In this document: positions 52,930 through 64,000 of the stretch, piece after piece
How the letters are laid out: every line of letters begins with the position of its first letter
Position numbering within the stretch: position 1 is the first letter of the stretch
NCBI GenBank assembly: GCA_015698045.1
Contig: BLAL01000338.1
Coordinates: forward strand, 1,178,001 to 1,242,000
Direction of reading: 5' to 3'
DNA from: Rhizophagus clarus
Taxonomy: Eukaryota > Glomeromycota > Glomeromycetes > Glomerales > Glomeraceae
DNA length: 64,000 nucleotides
The notes under the pieces: generated by a model
Database searches by the model: none
Told to the model about the DNA's origin: nothing
Seen by the model: the letters and a program-made list of their open reading frames with translations, nothing else
Position numbers and translations under genes: made by a program

Positions 52930-53593
52930 CTCGGGTGAAAAAACAACTTTTCTTCTCGTTCATTAGCAAAAACGCGTAAAACATAAAACACGACTAAATA
53001 TGGTATTTACGATCACTTTTAGATGCAAGGAACATGTATGTCATGTATACGTACATAGTCTCGTTGTCAGGTGTACGTACATACTTAAATATTTAGTAAT
53101 AACTTAAAAAAGTACATGCATGAAATTTTTTTCTATAAACAAATGTATTTGCCATCTTTCAAGTTTCAATCAATCCAAAAAAATTATAACTTAAAAAATA
53201 TGATACTTTTCATTTCCACATAAAGTCTCATTTTAAATGTTTCTGTCGTAAGTGCAAATAAACAATCTGATAAAATAATATGTGCAATGCACAAGCATGA
53301 TGCATTGATGCACTCTCTATTCGACAAATTCTTTGATTATCTGAAAAATCTCACAAAATCTAATATCATTTAATATCATCGCAAAATTTTATTGAAAATT
53401 AAGGGACTTAATATTAAATGATGATTATGAATCAATAGATAGCTAATAGTAATTTATCGAGTGAAATAATTGTGTTCAAAATAGTCATATAAACATCTAA
53501 CCGTAGAAGGAATGATGTTTAAAGCATTTATATTGATTAATCACTTTTTTATTTAAAATCATCTTTCAAAAATCATTGTAAAGAATTCTATTA
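52930..53593. other. Spacer between Fic gene and RPP30
   Basis: Two TGTACGTACAT-like repeats near 53045-53085; otherwise AT-rich with no gene. Confidence 0.5.
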
Positions 53594-55069
53594 TTATATT
53601 TCCATGTCTTGTGATATTTCAGCTTCGTTTTCCTCCTCTTCCTCATCATCTTTGCTTAAACGTATTCGTTTTACTTTTGATTTTCCTTTAAAATCAGTTT
53701 TTCCAACATTAATATTTTTCTTATCATCTCCAACCTTCCATAATTCATTTGGTTTTAATGAAGATATAGGTTCAAAAGATACGACTGCACGATGTGTATT
53801 TCGACGTGTTTCTTTAAGAAAAAGAAAAAATAAAAATGTTAAATAAAAAATATCGTGATATTCATTCATTCATGTGATGTTGCAATACTACAAATAAAAT
53901 AAAAAAAAAAAAATACCTACTTGCATGCATAACTACAGCACGACAATTTGTCGATATACAATCTTTTGCCATTGCTTGATTCATTCCCATTATCGTACCT
54001 CTATAAGAATCATATATTTTAGTATACTATTACTAGCACGTGATAAACCCAAAACAACTCACAAGTTAACGATATCATATGGTCCACGTAATTCCATTGC
54101 TTTTTGTGCTTCGCTGGTAATTATTATATTTTTTCCACGTGTTACTCTAACCAAACTCTGCGCGTTGGATATAAGTTGTCGACGTGATGCAGAATCTACA
54201 AATAAAAGTCATTAACGAATTTCAAAAAGTATAACACGAAGGTTAAATAACGAACCTCTTATTGCAGGAGCGTAACAAATTTCAAAATAGACTCCACGTT
54301 CAATTGCTAATCCAACAGGACCATGTTTTATATAAAATGGTAAACGTGACCCCATTTCAAGTGTTATAATATCTACTTCTAATGTTCCACATGCATTTTG
54401 AAAAATTTTTTCATTTGTTGGTTGAACCGCAACTATATCATAAGATGAAATTATATTATTGGTAGATGACTTTTTGTCACATTAAAGAAAGATTAATGAT
54501 AATTTAGGAACAAGTTTTTTGAAAACAGGAAACAAGTATATAATTGTTATTATTTTTTACCAATCCATAATTCTGACTCGCATCTTCTATTACAACTGTA
54601 ATACGTGACAATTGTTCGATTTTTTGTTGTTTACCTGAAGGTGAATCAGGTGAATCATTGTAAGTTTCTAATTTATTAATCGGATTTGCCTCTTATAGAT
54701 TAAATTGATAAAAAAAAAATACATATATATATTTCTTAATTCATTTATCTCAATTAAATATATTTTTTTTTTTAAAAAAAAAAAAATAAAATAAAATAAA
54801 ATAAAATAAAATAAAATAAAATAAAAAAGATTCACTTACTTTATCTAATTTTCCGGTTATTGTATGATTATATGCAACAACCTGATAACCAACTTTATTA
54901 TTGCCATTTGAAATTAATAAAAAAAAGTTCAGTTATAATACAAATGCAAATTTTTAACAAAATTTGAAAATTCACATTTTATGAGCAAATCTACTCTTTT
55001 ACGAAGTTCAGTTTGTTGTTGTGCTATATTCGGTTGCGTAGGATAAGGTAAATTTAAATCGTAAAACAT
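53594..55069 (-). CDS. RPP30: RNase P/MRP protein subunit Rpp30 (yeast Rpp1)
   Basis: Seven exons on the minus strand: 55069-54976, 54892-54840, 54689-54561, 54469-54256, 54195-54063, 54000-53921, 53811-53594, giving 306 aa. Matches along the RNase P p30 family: MFYDLNLPYP at the start, FGYQVVAYNHTI, LSRITVVIEDASQNYGL, YDIVAVQPTNEKIF, LPFYIKHGPVGLAIERGVYF, YAPAIRDSASRRQLISNAQ, GKNIIITSEAQKAMELRGPY and CISTNCRAVVMH. This is the TIM-barrel-like subunit needed for tRNA 5' processing (RNase P) and rRNA processing (RNase MRP) in the nucleus and nucleolus. The C-terminal tail is Lys-rich then Glu-rich, as in relatives. The gene is divergent from PPWD1 with 177 bp between ATGs. Confidence 0.93.
54779..54826. 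repeat. (AAAAT)n microsatellite in intron 2 of RPP30
   Basis: About nine uninterrupted AAAAT/ATAAA units lie inside the intron between exons 2 and 3, on the branch-to-donor side of the minus-strand transcript. Confidence 0.8.
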
Positions 55070-55246
55070 TTTTTTTTCTTTTTTTGAAAAAAGTAAAAAA
55101 AAATTTTGACAAATTTTATATCAATCGTTATTCAATGATCATCCTTAGACCTTAGATGGTCCGTGCGAAATTGTGTAACACAAAACAACAACTTATACAC
55201 ACGTGCTGGATAAGCCACCAATTTGTTACTGAACGAGATAACAAAA
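55070..55246. promoter_or_regulatory. Shared divergent promoter of RPP30 and PPWD1
   Basis: The 177 bp between the two start codons must hold both promoters. It carries a short T-run/A-run next to RPP30 and no clear TATA box. Co-regulation of two nuclear RNA-processing genes is an inference. Confidence 0.5.
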
Positions 55247-58200
55247 ATGTCGGATCAATCAGATCAAGAAGTAAAGATTGGTAGTAAACATGAAAGAGAG
55301 GAGGACGAAGAGGAAGTGATAGAAGAGAAACAAGTCCAAGAAGAAGAAGGTTATTAAAAATAACTTATTACTAAATATTATGATTTGTCTCGTTCCCTTG
55401 GAATTTTTTTTCTTATTAAATTATTTATTAATAGATGAAGTTGACATCGGACCAGCTATACCAATAGCTATTGAAGCGCCAAAAAAGAAAAAACGAGGTA
55501 TTCGATACTGATATATTTTGCGTTTGTCATTTTTACAAATCGTAATATGTATATTTCAAATATAATTAATTGTTAGACGAATATCTCTCAAATTCAAATA
55601 ACACGTAGTTTTAATGCACGAACGAACTTATTTGGAACGTTTACCTTCGGCTGATATGTATGAACGTAGTTATATGCATCGTGATGTTCTAAATTTCGTA
55701 GCTACCACAGCGTAAGTCTATTTTATCATTGAATCGCTTACCTTTTACCATTATATTAACAATAATGTTATTTTATCTTTAAGAACGGATTTTATGATTA
55801 CAACATCAGTTGATGGACATTTGAAATTTTGGAAAAAGAATGATAAAGGAATTGAATTTGTGAAACATTTTCGCGCACATATTGGTATTTATTTTATACC
55901 ATTTAATAGATTCACTCATTGAATGATGTTTTTTTTTTAATATGATCACAATAATTCACCTTAGGAAATATCACTTGTATCAGTGTTTCTACGGATGGGT
56001 TGTTATTAGCAACCGGTGCGGTAGACAAAGCGTTAAAAGTATTCGATGTAATTAATTTCGGTGAGTATATAATTTGGAATAGTTTTAATCATGAAATTTA
56101 GGATTCTGATAATCTTTCTCTAGATATGATTAATATGATGAAATTGGAATATACGCCAAATAGTATCTGTTGGGTTCATAGACGAGGTCAAGCTCAGTCG
56201 CTGTTAGCCAGGTGATTAATATCGACTTTTAATAATAACATAATAAATTATTAAATTGTTACTATTTTTTTTTTTAGTTCTGATGAGAATGGTAACATTT
56301 TTATCTATGATGGTCGAGGTAGTGAAACACCGCTATATAAAATTCCAAAGTTACATCATCATCCGGTTCACCTAATGACAGTAAGCTTTCAAGTGTTCAA
56401 ATCGAAATTCATATTTATATATAAAATTGAACTTAATATTTTTGCGTTAAACCATTTAGTATAATGAGAAGGATCATACTGTTTTATCCGCAGATACATC
56501 AGGAATGTTGGAATATTGGGTACCCGAAGAACCTTTTGGTTTACCTAAAACGGTATCATTTGAATTCAAAGCCGATACAGATCTTTACGAATTCAAAAAA
56601 ATGAAAATATCCCCAACGTCAATGACATTTTCTCCGGATTACAAACAATTTGTTACGACGAGTATTGGAGATCGTCAAATACGAGTTTTTAGATTTAAAA
56701 CTGGAAAGATGATTCGAAAATATGATGAGTCATTATCGGTTATAAGTGAGATGCAGCAGGTATACTGGAATGATGAAATGTAATTATGGTTAATCTTATT
56801 TTATTATGTTTAATTACATGTCGATTCTTCAATGATTAGGCTGGGACTGCGATATATAAATTAGATGATATGGAATTTGGTCGTCGACTTGCCGTAGAAC
56901 GTGAATTAGAAAAGACTTCACAAGCATCCACGATGAATGCAGGTATATCAAATAATTTATAATGTGATACCATCTCTCAAGCAATAGTAATTGATTCTTT
57001 TTTACATTTTATAGTTTTTGATGAAAGCGGCAATTTTATCATTTATCCTACATTACTTGGTATCAAAAGTAAGTATTAAAAAGTGGTGCAAAAATATATA
57101 TATATATATAATGTAAAAACCAAAGTTATTAACCTTTATTCTTTTTAAGTCGTCAACCTAACGACAAATAAAGTCGTTAGATTAATTGGTAAAACGGAAC
57201 CACATCGGTTTCTTAATATGTCAATGTATCAAGGAGCTCCGAAAAGAAAGGCTCTTATTACACTGGTAAGTTGGACCATTTTTCTTTCAATCGGAAAAAA
57301 ATTACTATAATTTATATTATACATATTATTTTAGGAAATGGCAGCGTCGGACAATCCATTGATGAAAGAAAGTGAATTGACGGATCCAACGTTATTTTGT
57401 ACAGCATATAAAAGAAATCGATTCTTCATGTTTACAAGACGTGAACCAGATGCGTAAGTGTAAAATTTACAAAGAAAATATATTATATATATATATATAT
57501 ATATAATTATTTTTTTTTTTTTTTTTTTTTTGAAAAATTATAATTTACAAATTTTTAAATTGTTGATCATATGCTAATTTCACTATTATTATAAATATAC
57601 GTATATGTAATAGTAATGAGTCGCATAAGGGAGATAGGGATGTGTATAATGAAAAACCATCAAGGGAAGAACAAACAGTAGCATCGGCACAACCCACCAA
57701 ACAAAAATTGGGTAATACAGCCATATTGCGTACGACATCGGGAGATATTCATATAAGATTATTTCCAGAATATGCACCAAAGGCTGTGGAGAATTTCGTC
57801 ACACATGCCAAGAACGGATACTACAATAATGTAATTTTTCACCGAGTTATTAAGGGATTTATGATTCAAACAGGAGACCCACTAGGTAAGAATAAATAAA
57901 TAAAAGGTTTTTCTATGAAACAAAAAAAATTTTTTTTTTTGAAAAATGTACAAATTGCAAAAAAAAAAAAAAATTTTTTAATGTAAAAATATATACAGAA
58001 AAATTAAATGTTTTTTTTTTTTTAAAAAAACTGAAAATAATTAGGGGATGGTACAGGAGGAGAATCAATATGGGGATCAGAATTTGAAGATGAATTTAAT
58101 AGGGATTTGCGACATGATAGGCCATATACTGTGAGTATGGCCAACGCAGGACCAAATACTAATGGATCGCAATTTTTCATTACGGTTGTCCCAACGGTAA

Positions 58201-58416
58201 GTAATCAAAATGGTATATTTTGTTAAAAGTAAATCCACATTCAATTATATTAATCATTATTTTTTTTTTAATTAGCCATGGCTTAACAATAAACATACTA
58301 TATTCGGTAGAGCGACAGCCGGTATGGACGTAATTCATACCATTGAGAATGCAAAGACTGATAAGTTGGATAAACCATTTGAAGATATTAAAATCATCAA
58401 TATTGAAATTCGCTGA
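55247..58416 (+). CDS. PPWD1: Cyclophilin-type peptidyl-prolyl isomerase with WD repeats
   Basis: Fifteen exons: 55247-55349, 55435-55497, 55609-55711, 55784-55884, 55965-56060, 56124-56211, 56278-56380, 56460-56759, 56840-56942, 57015-57068, 57150-57265, 57335-57453, 57614-57885, 58045-58196, 58276-58416, giving 637 aa, near the human protein length. The N-terminus is acidic. WD40 repeats follow: [43 protein letters not shown]. The C-terminal cyclophilin domain has [52 protein letters not shown] and [11 protein letters not shown], so the catalytic Arg (FHRV) is kept. PPWD1 is a nuclear, spliceosome-associated cyclophilin. The first intron donor, GTTATT, is unusual. Stop is 167 bp from the convergent MATH-BTB gene. 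Confidence 0.95.
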
Positions 58417-58583
58417 ACTTATTTCTATTTTTTAGAAGCAAAAAAATGTAATAGAATTTTTTTTTTGTTAATAAGTTTAATAAATTTAATAAATTATCCA
58501 TCAATTATATTTTAAAAAAAGAAAAAAAAATTTCTTCTTACCATATCCTATTACATCGTACCATAATGTAGAAAAAAGTTAAC

Positions 58584-60008
58584 TTATTTAGCGACACCAA
58601 ACATTTTAGCTTCCATTAATTCTTCTATACAATCAATAGAAGGAGCATTGCATATTAAGAATTTTATACTTTCAGAGGATCTTAGTAAATTCCAATTTTT
58701 AAATACAAAATCATAAGCAGCAGTCTTTAATATAATTTTTGAAGTATAACTATTAGAATTCCAAGCCAAATCCAATAAATAATGACAATTTTCAAGATTA
58801 ACCAAATGAATAATTCTATCAGCAACCAATTGAGTTAATTGTTCTAATCTCATCATATCAGCATTTGTATAAATATCCCTTAATACATCAAAATCCAAAT
58901 CATCTTGAAGTTTTAAAGTATATAAATAAAAAAGGATCACACGAAAAGCTTCAAAAGGGATTTGTTTTATTGGTATAACTTTCATATTACCATCACCACT
59001 AGACCAAGCACCACTTAAGAATTTTTCAAAATATTCAGAACGTTGAGATAATATTATACGATGAGCTTTTATTGTACGCATACCATTATCAAAAGTGAAA
59101 GCCACATCATAAAAAGTTTCATTATTAAAAAATCTTTCAAAAGAAGCAGGAGATCTCATAATAGGTTCAGGTTCAATGAAATCATTCCTATAAAAAGGAG
59201 TATAAGGAGTAATAATATCATTTGTTAAATTATTATTATAAATAGAAAGTCGTACAGTTATGTCAACATCCTCTAAATTTGGATCCACATGAGGAAATAA
59301 ATTAGAAAAAGTTCCTATTGAAGGAATTCCGAATAAAGTATTTGAATTTTGAAATTCATAATCAAATTTCAATAAATCTTTACTCTCATAAATCAATATA
59401 GGAGTCTCTTTCCAAACATCCAATTGAGAATTAATATTAGTAATATTATTATTATTGTTGTTGTTGTTGTTACTATTACAATTATAATTATTTTGATGTG
59501 ATTTAGATTTCACTAAACGAAAAACCTGTATCTTAAATTGTATAGATCTTTTAGTAATAAAATGTTGTTTTTCAAACAAAGTTTGTATAGCTTCCAAATA
59601 AATTGAAATATGAGTTGGTAATTTTTTAATACTTCCATTAGGATATAAACGAATTCTCCAATTATAAGCGGTATCATCAAAACAATTTAAATTAGAACGT
59701 TGAGAAGGAAATATTAAAGAAAAATCATTCCATCCAGGAGGACATAATAAAGAAGGATCATGGGTTCCTCTTGGAGTATGAAAACGATCCGAATAAGTAA
59801 AATTTGAATGAGACATTTGACGATATAATTCATTAAAACCCCTTAAAGTCCATGAAAAGGTATAAGCTTGTCTATGTCTTTGTACAGGTAAAGGTGGCTG
59901 TGATGGTGGTTGAGGAAGAAATGCTTGTAACGGTTGTGAAGAAAAAGTTGGTTGTAAATGTAACTGGTTGTTCGTGGTTGTAGTTGTAGTCATTGTAGTA
60001 GTAGTCAT
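58584..60008 (-). CDS. MATH-BTB domain protein (SPOP-like), copy B
   Basis: Intronless, 474 aa. A Thr run and a Pro/Gln-rich leader (1-45) precede the MATH-like domain, about 48-260: YTFSWTLRGFNELYRQMSHS, YNWRIRLYPNGSIKKL, HISIYLEAIQTLFEKQ. That domain is interrupted by an Asn-rich insert (about 173-195, poly-Asn). The BTB/POZ domain is at about 290-398: ERFFNNETFYDVAFTFD, KAHRIILSQRSEYFEKFL, IPFEAFRVILFYLYTLKL, NADMMRLEQL. A helical C-terminal extension follows. It aligns throughout with copy A (48629), so the two are paralogues. Probably a Cullin-3 substrate adaptor (inferred). The poly-Asn and poly-Thr are encoded by triplet repeats that may vary in length. Confidence 0.9.
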   Translation of the reverse strand: MTTTTMTTTTTTNNQLHLQPTFSSQPLQAFLPQPPSQPPLPVQRHRQAYTFSWTLRGFNELYRQMSHSNFTYSDRFHTPRGTHDPSLLCPPGWNDFSLIFPSQRSNLNCFDDTAYNWRIRLYPNGSIKKLPTHISIYLEAIQTLFEKQHFITKRSIQFKIQVFRLVKSKSHQNNYNCNSNNNNNNNNNITNINSQLDVWKETPILIYESKDLLKFDYEFQNSNTLFGIPSIGTFSNLFPHVDPNLEDVDITVRLSIYNNNLTNDIITPYTPFYRNDFIEPEPIMRSPASFERFFNNETFYDVAFTFDNGMRTIKAHRIILSQRSEYFEKFLSGAWSSGDGNMKVIPIKQIPFEAFRVILFYLYTLKLQDDLDFDVLRDIYTNADMMRLEQLTQLVADRIIHLVNLENCHYLLDLAWNSNSYTSKIILKTAAYDFVFKNWNLLRSSESIKFLICNAPSIDCIEELMEAKMFGVAK

Positions 60009-61892
60009 ATTGTTTTAAAAAAAAGTGGTTGAAACAATAATTTTTTTCTTCCCTTATCTTTTTTTCTTTTTTTTTTTTTTTTTTTTTTTTAAGAAAAAAA
60101 AAATTTTTCAAATTATTTTTTTTTTTTTTTTTTTTTGTTGTTTTGGTATTTCTTTTTTTTTTGATATATCAAAGTTTGATGCATTCGAAAAAAAAAAAAA
60201 AAAGTTGAGGAGAAAAATTCGTGTTTAAATAATAAATTTTTGGAAAGAAATTAAAACCCGACCCCTAAATACCCTAACCACTAAACATACATCCTTAACC
60301 GAAAACTAAAAATTGTTCACTCCCCCTGCGATACATAAAATACATAAAAAAAACCACCATCTTTTTTAGACATATTTATATACAATAATAACAATTCGAC
60401 AAGTTACTACTTTAATAGTACCATAAATAGATTAAGATCATCGATATAAAAAGGTAACTTTAATGTATATACGATTTTAGTAAAAATCATTGCTTACATG
60501 ATATTTCGGTGTTAATTGTTAAAAAAAAAATTGGTACTATACGCATTAAAAAAAAAAAAAAAGGTATTCACCGAATTTATTGTTATTTTAATATTATTAT
60601 TATTATTATTTATTGTTTTACATAAAATATTTATAATAGTGATGATATAAGATTTTATTATAAATATCAAATTTTTTTTTTTTTTGTTTTTTTTTTTTTT
60701 TTTTGCATTACATAAATGAAGAAGAATTAAAAATTGTTATTTGTTATAAATAAAAATAAAATAATTTTTTTTTTTAGTATTATAAAAAAGAACCAGTTTG
60801 TGTGTGACAAAAAAAATCAAAGTGTTTATATGCAAATCATTTTTCATTCCAAAAGTAAAAAAAAGAAGAAATATGATGATGATATATCATAAATATCATA
60901 CAATCATAACCATACAATCATACATCATACATCATACATATATTAAAAATATATTACATATTTACATACTGTAGATTTATTTAATGGGTATTTTTATTTG
61001 TGTATATGTTTATTGTGGTGGTAGTAAAAAAAAAAAAAATGAAACCAATTTTTATATGCATGAGATAAAAACCAAAAAAAGGAAATATGAAACTAAGACA
61101 TAATTGATGTATATGTACCGTGAAGCAATTATGATGTACGGGTTTAATCTATTTAATGGTCATTGAATATTGTGAAAATAGATGTAGATTAGATTTTTTT
61201 TTTTTTTTTTTTTCTTCGGTTTTTCTTTTTCAAATAGTGATAATATATATGAAATTAGAATTTTTGGCACGTAACATAACATTTACGCGGTGTAAAAGAC
61301 AACAAAGCGAAGATCGAATAAGGCTTAACACTTTTGAAATACCTTCAAGGTTACGGCATGTTCACATGATCAATCCCCCAAACCATGAGTTACGTATAAG
61401 AATATGAATTAAAACAATCGGCATAATTTAAGAATATTTGAGGTTAGGACAAGGATTAAATTAAGTCTTTTATTATTTCCGTATTAAGTTATTCATACTT
61501 ATTATTTATATGTTGTCCCATATATATATTTTAAAAAAATGACCGAATATTTTTATGCAATAATAAGTATTAAATTTTTATGATAAAACCATTCACTTAT
61601 TTTGGAAACGTATTTGTTGATTTCATTCAAATAATTCATTCACCTATTGAGAACTAAAATCTATTAATATATTAATATGTTCAATATGTTTTTTTTTTTT
61701 TTATTAAGAAAGCGGTAAAATTTTTAAGAATGACAAATTAAATAATAATTATATATGATTTGATTATTAATTAGTTGGTTATTCGGACCGTATCTAACCG
61801 TATAGAAGAAAAGAAAAGAATTATTTTTTTTTTTTTTTTCATAAAGCCCGTTTCAGCCGTTGTATTGGTTGGTTTTAACTTGTATTGTATCT

Positions 61893-61941
61893 CGTTGTAT
61901 TTTCGTTGTATGTCGTTGTATTTATTCGTAATCCGTTGTAT
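61893..61941. repeat. CGTTGTAT direct repeats
   Basis: Copies start at 61893, 61904, 61914 and 61934; related TTGTATT units precede them. Confidence 0.75.
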
Positions 61942-63193
61942 TCGTTTGCGTTTGTTATTTACTATTAAGAGAAAACCAATTAATAACCAAATTTGTTAAA
62001 AGGGACTTGTCCATTGCAAATGTTCCAAATAAGGATAATAATTATGTAAATCAAGCGAGTTGCAGGAATTAAAAATTATTAGTTTTTTTAGTATTGTCCC
62101 CCGTATGGTCTTGTATGGTCATCTCACGTGATAATGTGAGGGTACCATGATCGGTGTTCCCATGATTTTGCTTTTATTTTTAATCAAAATACGATACGCA
62201 GATCACCGAGTAAACAATCCTTATTCGTAACATACGTTTACATTTAACGTAGGTTAAATCGGCTTTTCATTAACCGAAATTTTTTTTTTTTTTTTTTTTA
62301 AAAGAAACCAAAATCATAAAATTATTTGAGTGATAAAATGATAAGATAATAATAATATATATAGGCAATTTTATAACCGAAATTACCGAGATACCCAAAA
62401 TTAGAGAAATTGAAATCATAGAAAAAAAAATTTAAATGTAAAATGATATTATAATGAATGTTCTGGACCTTTCATATTTCCTTTTTATTACTATTAATTT
62501 GTGGACATTACCGAAGGTTTAAAAATAATTTAAAGGTAGAATTTACTAAAAATCACCTCATCTTTCAGGGCTTTTAAAGTTCAAAATTACGGGAAAAAAA
62601 GAAAAATTTGAAAGCCATAAAAGAAAATATGTAAAAGAATGTGAAAGTTGTTTCATGAAAAGATATTCAAACATTTTCGGTATAAAATCGGTGTATTGCC
62701 TAAAAAATTGAAATTTTTTAAAATTTTTTGAAAGAGAATTTTTTACCGAAAAAAGTAAAAAATTTTCCGGTGAGTAAGGTACATTCTTTTTTTTTTTTTT
62801 TTAATTTGAAAATAAAAAATTCGGTGATCAAATGACCAAATGAATTTAACACAATATGAAAATTCGGGTGACCAAAAGGAATTAAACACAAAGAAGATAA
62901 ACTGCCTTTCAAAGAAAATGGCGCTTTCCGAGAAAAGAAAAAATTTTCCGGCAGTTTATTCATAACTTTATTCGGTATTATATTACATATTTTTAAACAA
63001 ATGGGACAATACTATAGTTATCATTGTTCTTTCAAAAAAAAAAAAGTTGAAAAGCATCGTTATTATTCGCGGAATGAACCTTCCGATTTTATTTTATTAT
63101 TTTTTTTTTTTTTATTTATTTATTTATTTATTTACTTACACATCTCTTTTTTTTTCAAACATAAGTTTTTCATGTGAACATTTTTTTTTTAAA

Positions 63194-63361
63194 CCGATAA
63201 TAACCCGATGATAAACCAATAATAAAGCAATAATAAAGCAATAATAAAGCGATAATAAAGCGGTAATGAAGCGATATTAAAGCGGTAATGAAGCGATAAT
63301 AAAGCGATAATAAAGCGGTAATGAAGCGATAATAAACCCATAATAAACCGATAATAAAGCA
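63194..63361. repeat. 11-bp minisatellite, about 15 units
   Basis: Units such as GCAATAATAAA, GCGATAATAAA, GCGGTAATGAA and CCGATAATAAA follow one another with a strict 11-bp period. Confidence 0.9.
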
Positions 63362-64000
63362 AGAATTAAAAACTCTTCTTTTTTATGCTAAAATTCAAAA
63401 ACTTTATTCTCTTTCTAACATTTCTAACAGAGTACAAACCATATGTTGTTACAGATGTATTATGTAATATAATATTATCATTTATTATTATGTGCCATTT
63501 TTTGGTTTTTTTTTTTTTTTATTTTTCTTTTTTTCCTTTATTAAAAGATTTTTTTTTTAATTCTTATCTTTTTTTTTTTTCAATAAGATCCAAATTAAAG
63601 TTGGCCAAAGTAATTTCCGGATACCGCAATTTCTATCTTCGGATAAAGTTGAATGTAATGAGATCAACACTGATAATGAAATATTTCTTTTTGTTATCTC
63701 ATTTTATATGATCGTCGAAAAAAAATTTCAACTAAAAAGTATATTATTTATTATTATTTTTATCATTTTTGGATATTGGTCGTGTGATTAATTGTGGCTT
63801 GTTTAATTTATCTGATTTAAATTAATTGGTCATAGAGATAATTGATATACAATAGTTTATAGGTCCCTGAAAGATGTTCTTGTTAATCCGGATGTGATTT
63901 TTTTATTTATGTGATAGTCAGATAGTCAAAGTAGCCAATTCAGCTGATTGTAACGTACTTTTCGGAAATGAATTATCGAAAAAAGTTAATGCTAAAATTG

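Larger units (their letters stand above)
60009..64000. other. Gene-free, low-complexity right end
   Basis: Dense A and T runs at 60050-60200. CATACAATCATACATCATAC-type repeats at 60895-60950, TCGTTGTAT repeats at 61890-61941, two AAAAAATTTTCCGG copies at about 62755 and 62940, and the 11-bp minisatellite at 63194-63361. ORFs here are short, Phe/Lys-rich and unsupported. Confidence 0.5.

Overview
The window looks like nuclear DNA of an arbuscular mycorrhizal fungus, most probably Rhizophagus irregularis or a close relative. The reasons are a strongly AT-rich sequence full of A/T homopolymers, short GT-AG introns in the conserved genes, a same-strand array of intronless HMG-box genes of the MATA_HMG type (a family known to be hugely expanded in Rhizophagus), a Crinkler-family relic, MATH-BTB paralogues and a Fic gene. 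The species call is an inference.

Left third (1-20,500): eight HMG-box genes, all on the minus strand, plus one truncated copy. They start at 481 (cut by the window edge), 2945, 5045, 7112, 8787, 13583, 17145 and 20495; the truncated copy is at 11748-11590. A ninth intact member lies apart at 36543-35863, same strand. All share a DNA-binding box preceded by a conserved extension of about 45 residues. The C-terminal tails do not resemble one another, and two have grown by in-frame tandem duplication. Three genes have long inverted repeats starting 4-10 bp past the stop codon. Several, including the truncated copy, keep a TATA-like box 100-165 bp upstream of the ATG.

Middle (20,500-39,700): mostly gene-free. 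It holds a decayed Crinkler-type P-loop NTPase gene (26.1-28.0 kb, minus), an intact gene for a GPI-anchored Kre9/Knh1-like wall protein (32.1-32.9 kb, plus), a diverged tandem repeat of about 280 bp (33.8-34.7 kb), the isolated HMG gene, and a block of almost pure A+T (37.1-38.6 kb).

Right part (39,700-60,000): ordinary spliced genes. In order they are an SLC35F-type transporter, a membrane/GPI-anchored protein resembling periplasmic-binding proteins, glucosamine-6-phosphate N-acetyltransferase (GNA1), a decayed coiled-coil gene, a MATH-BTB gene, a Fic gene with one in-frame stop, RNase P/MRP subunit Rpp30, the cyclophilin-WD40 protein PPWD1 (divergent from RPP30, 177 bp apart) and a second MATH-BTB gene convergent with PPWD1. 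The last 4 kb (60-64 kb) has only low-complexity sequence and minisatellites.

Exon coordinates were worked out by hand from splice signals and reading frame; the spliced models of SLC35F, the PBP-like gene, GNA1, RPP30 and PPWD1 all stay in frame from ATG to stop. No homology search was run.
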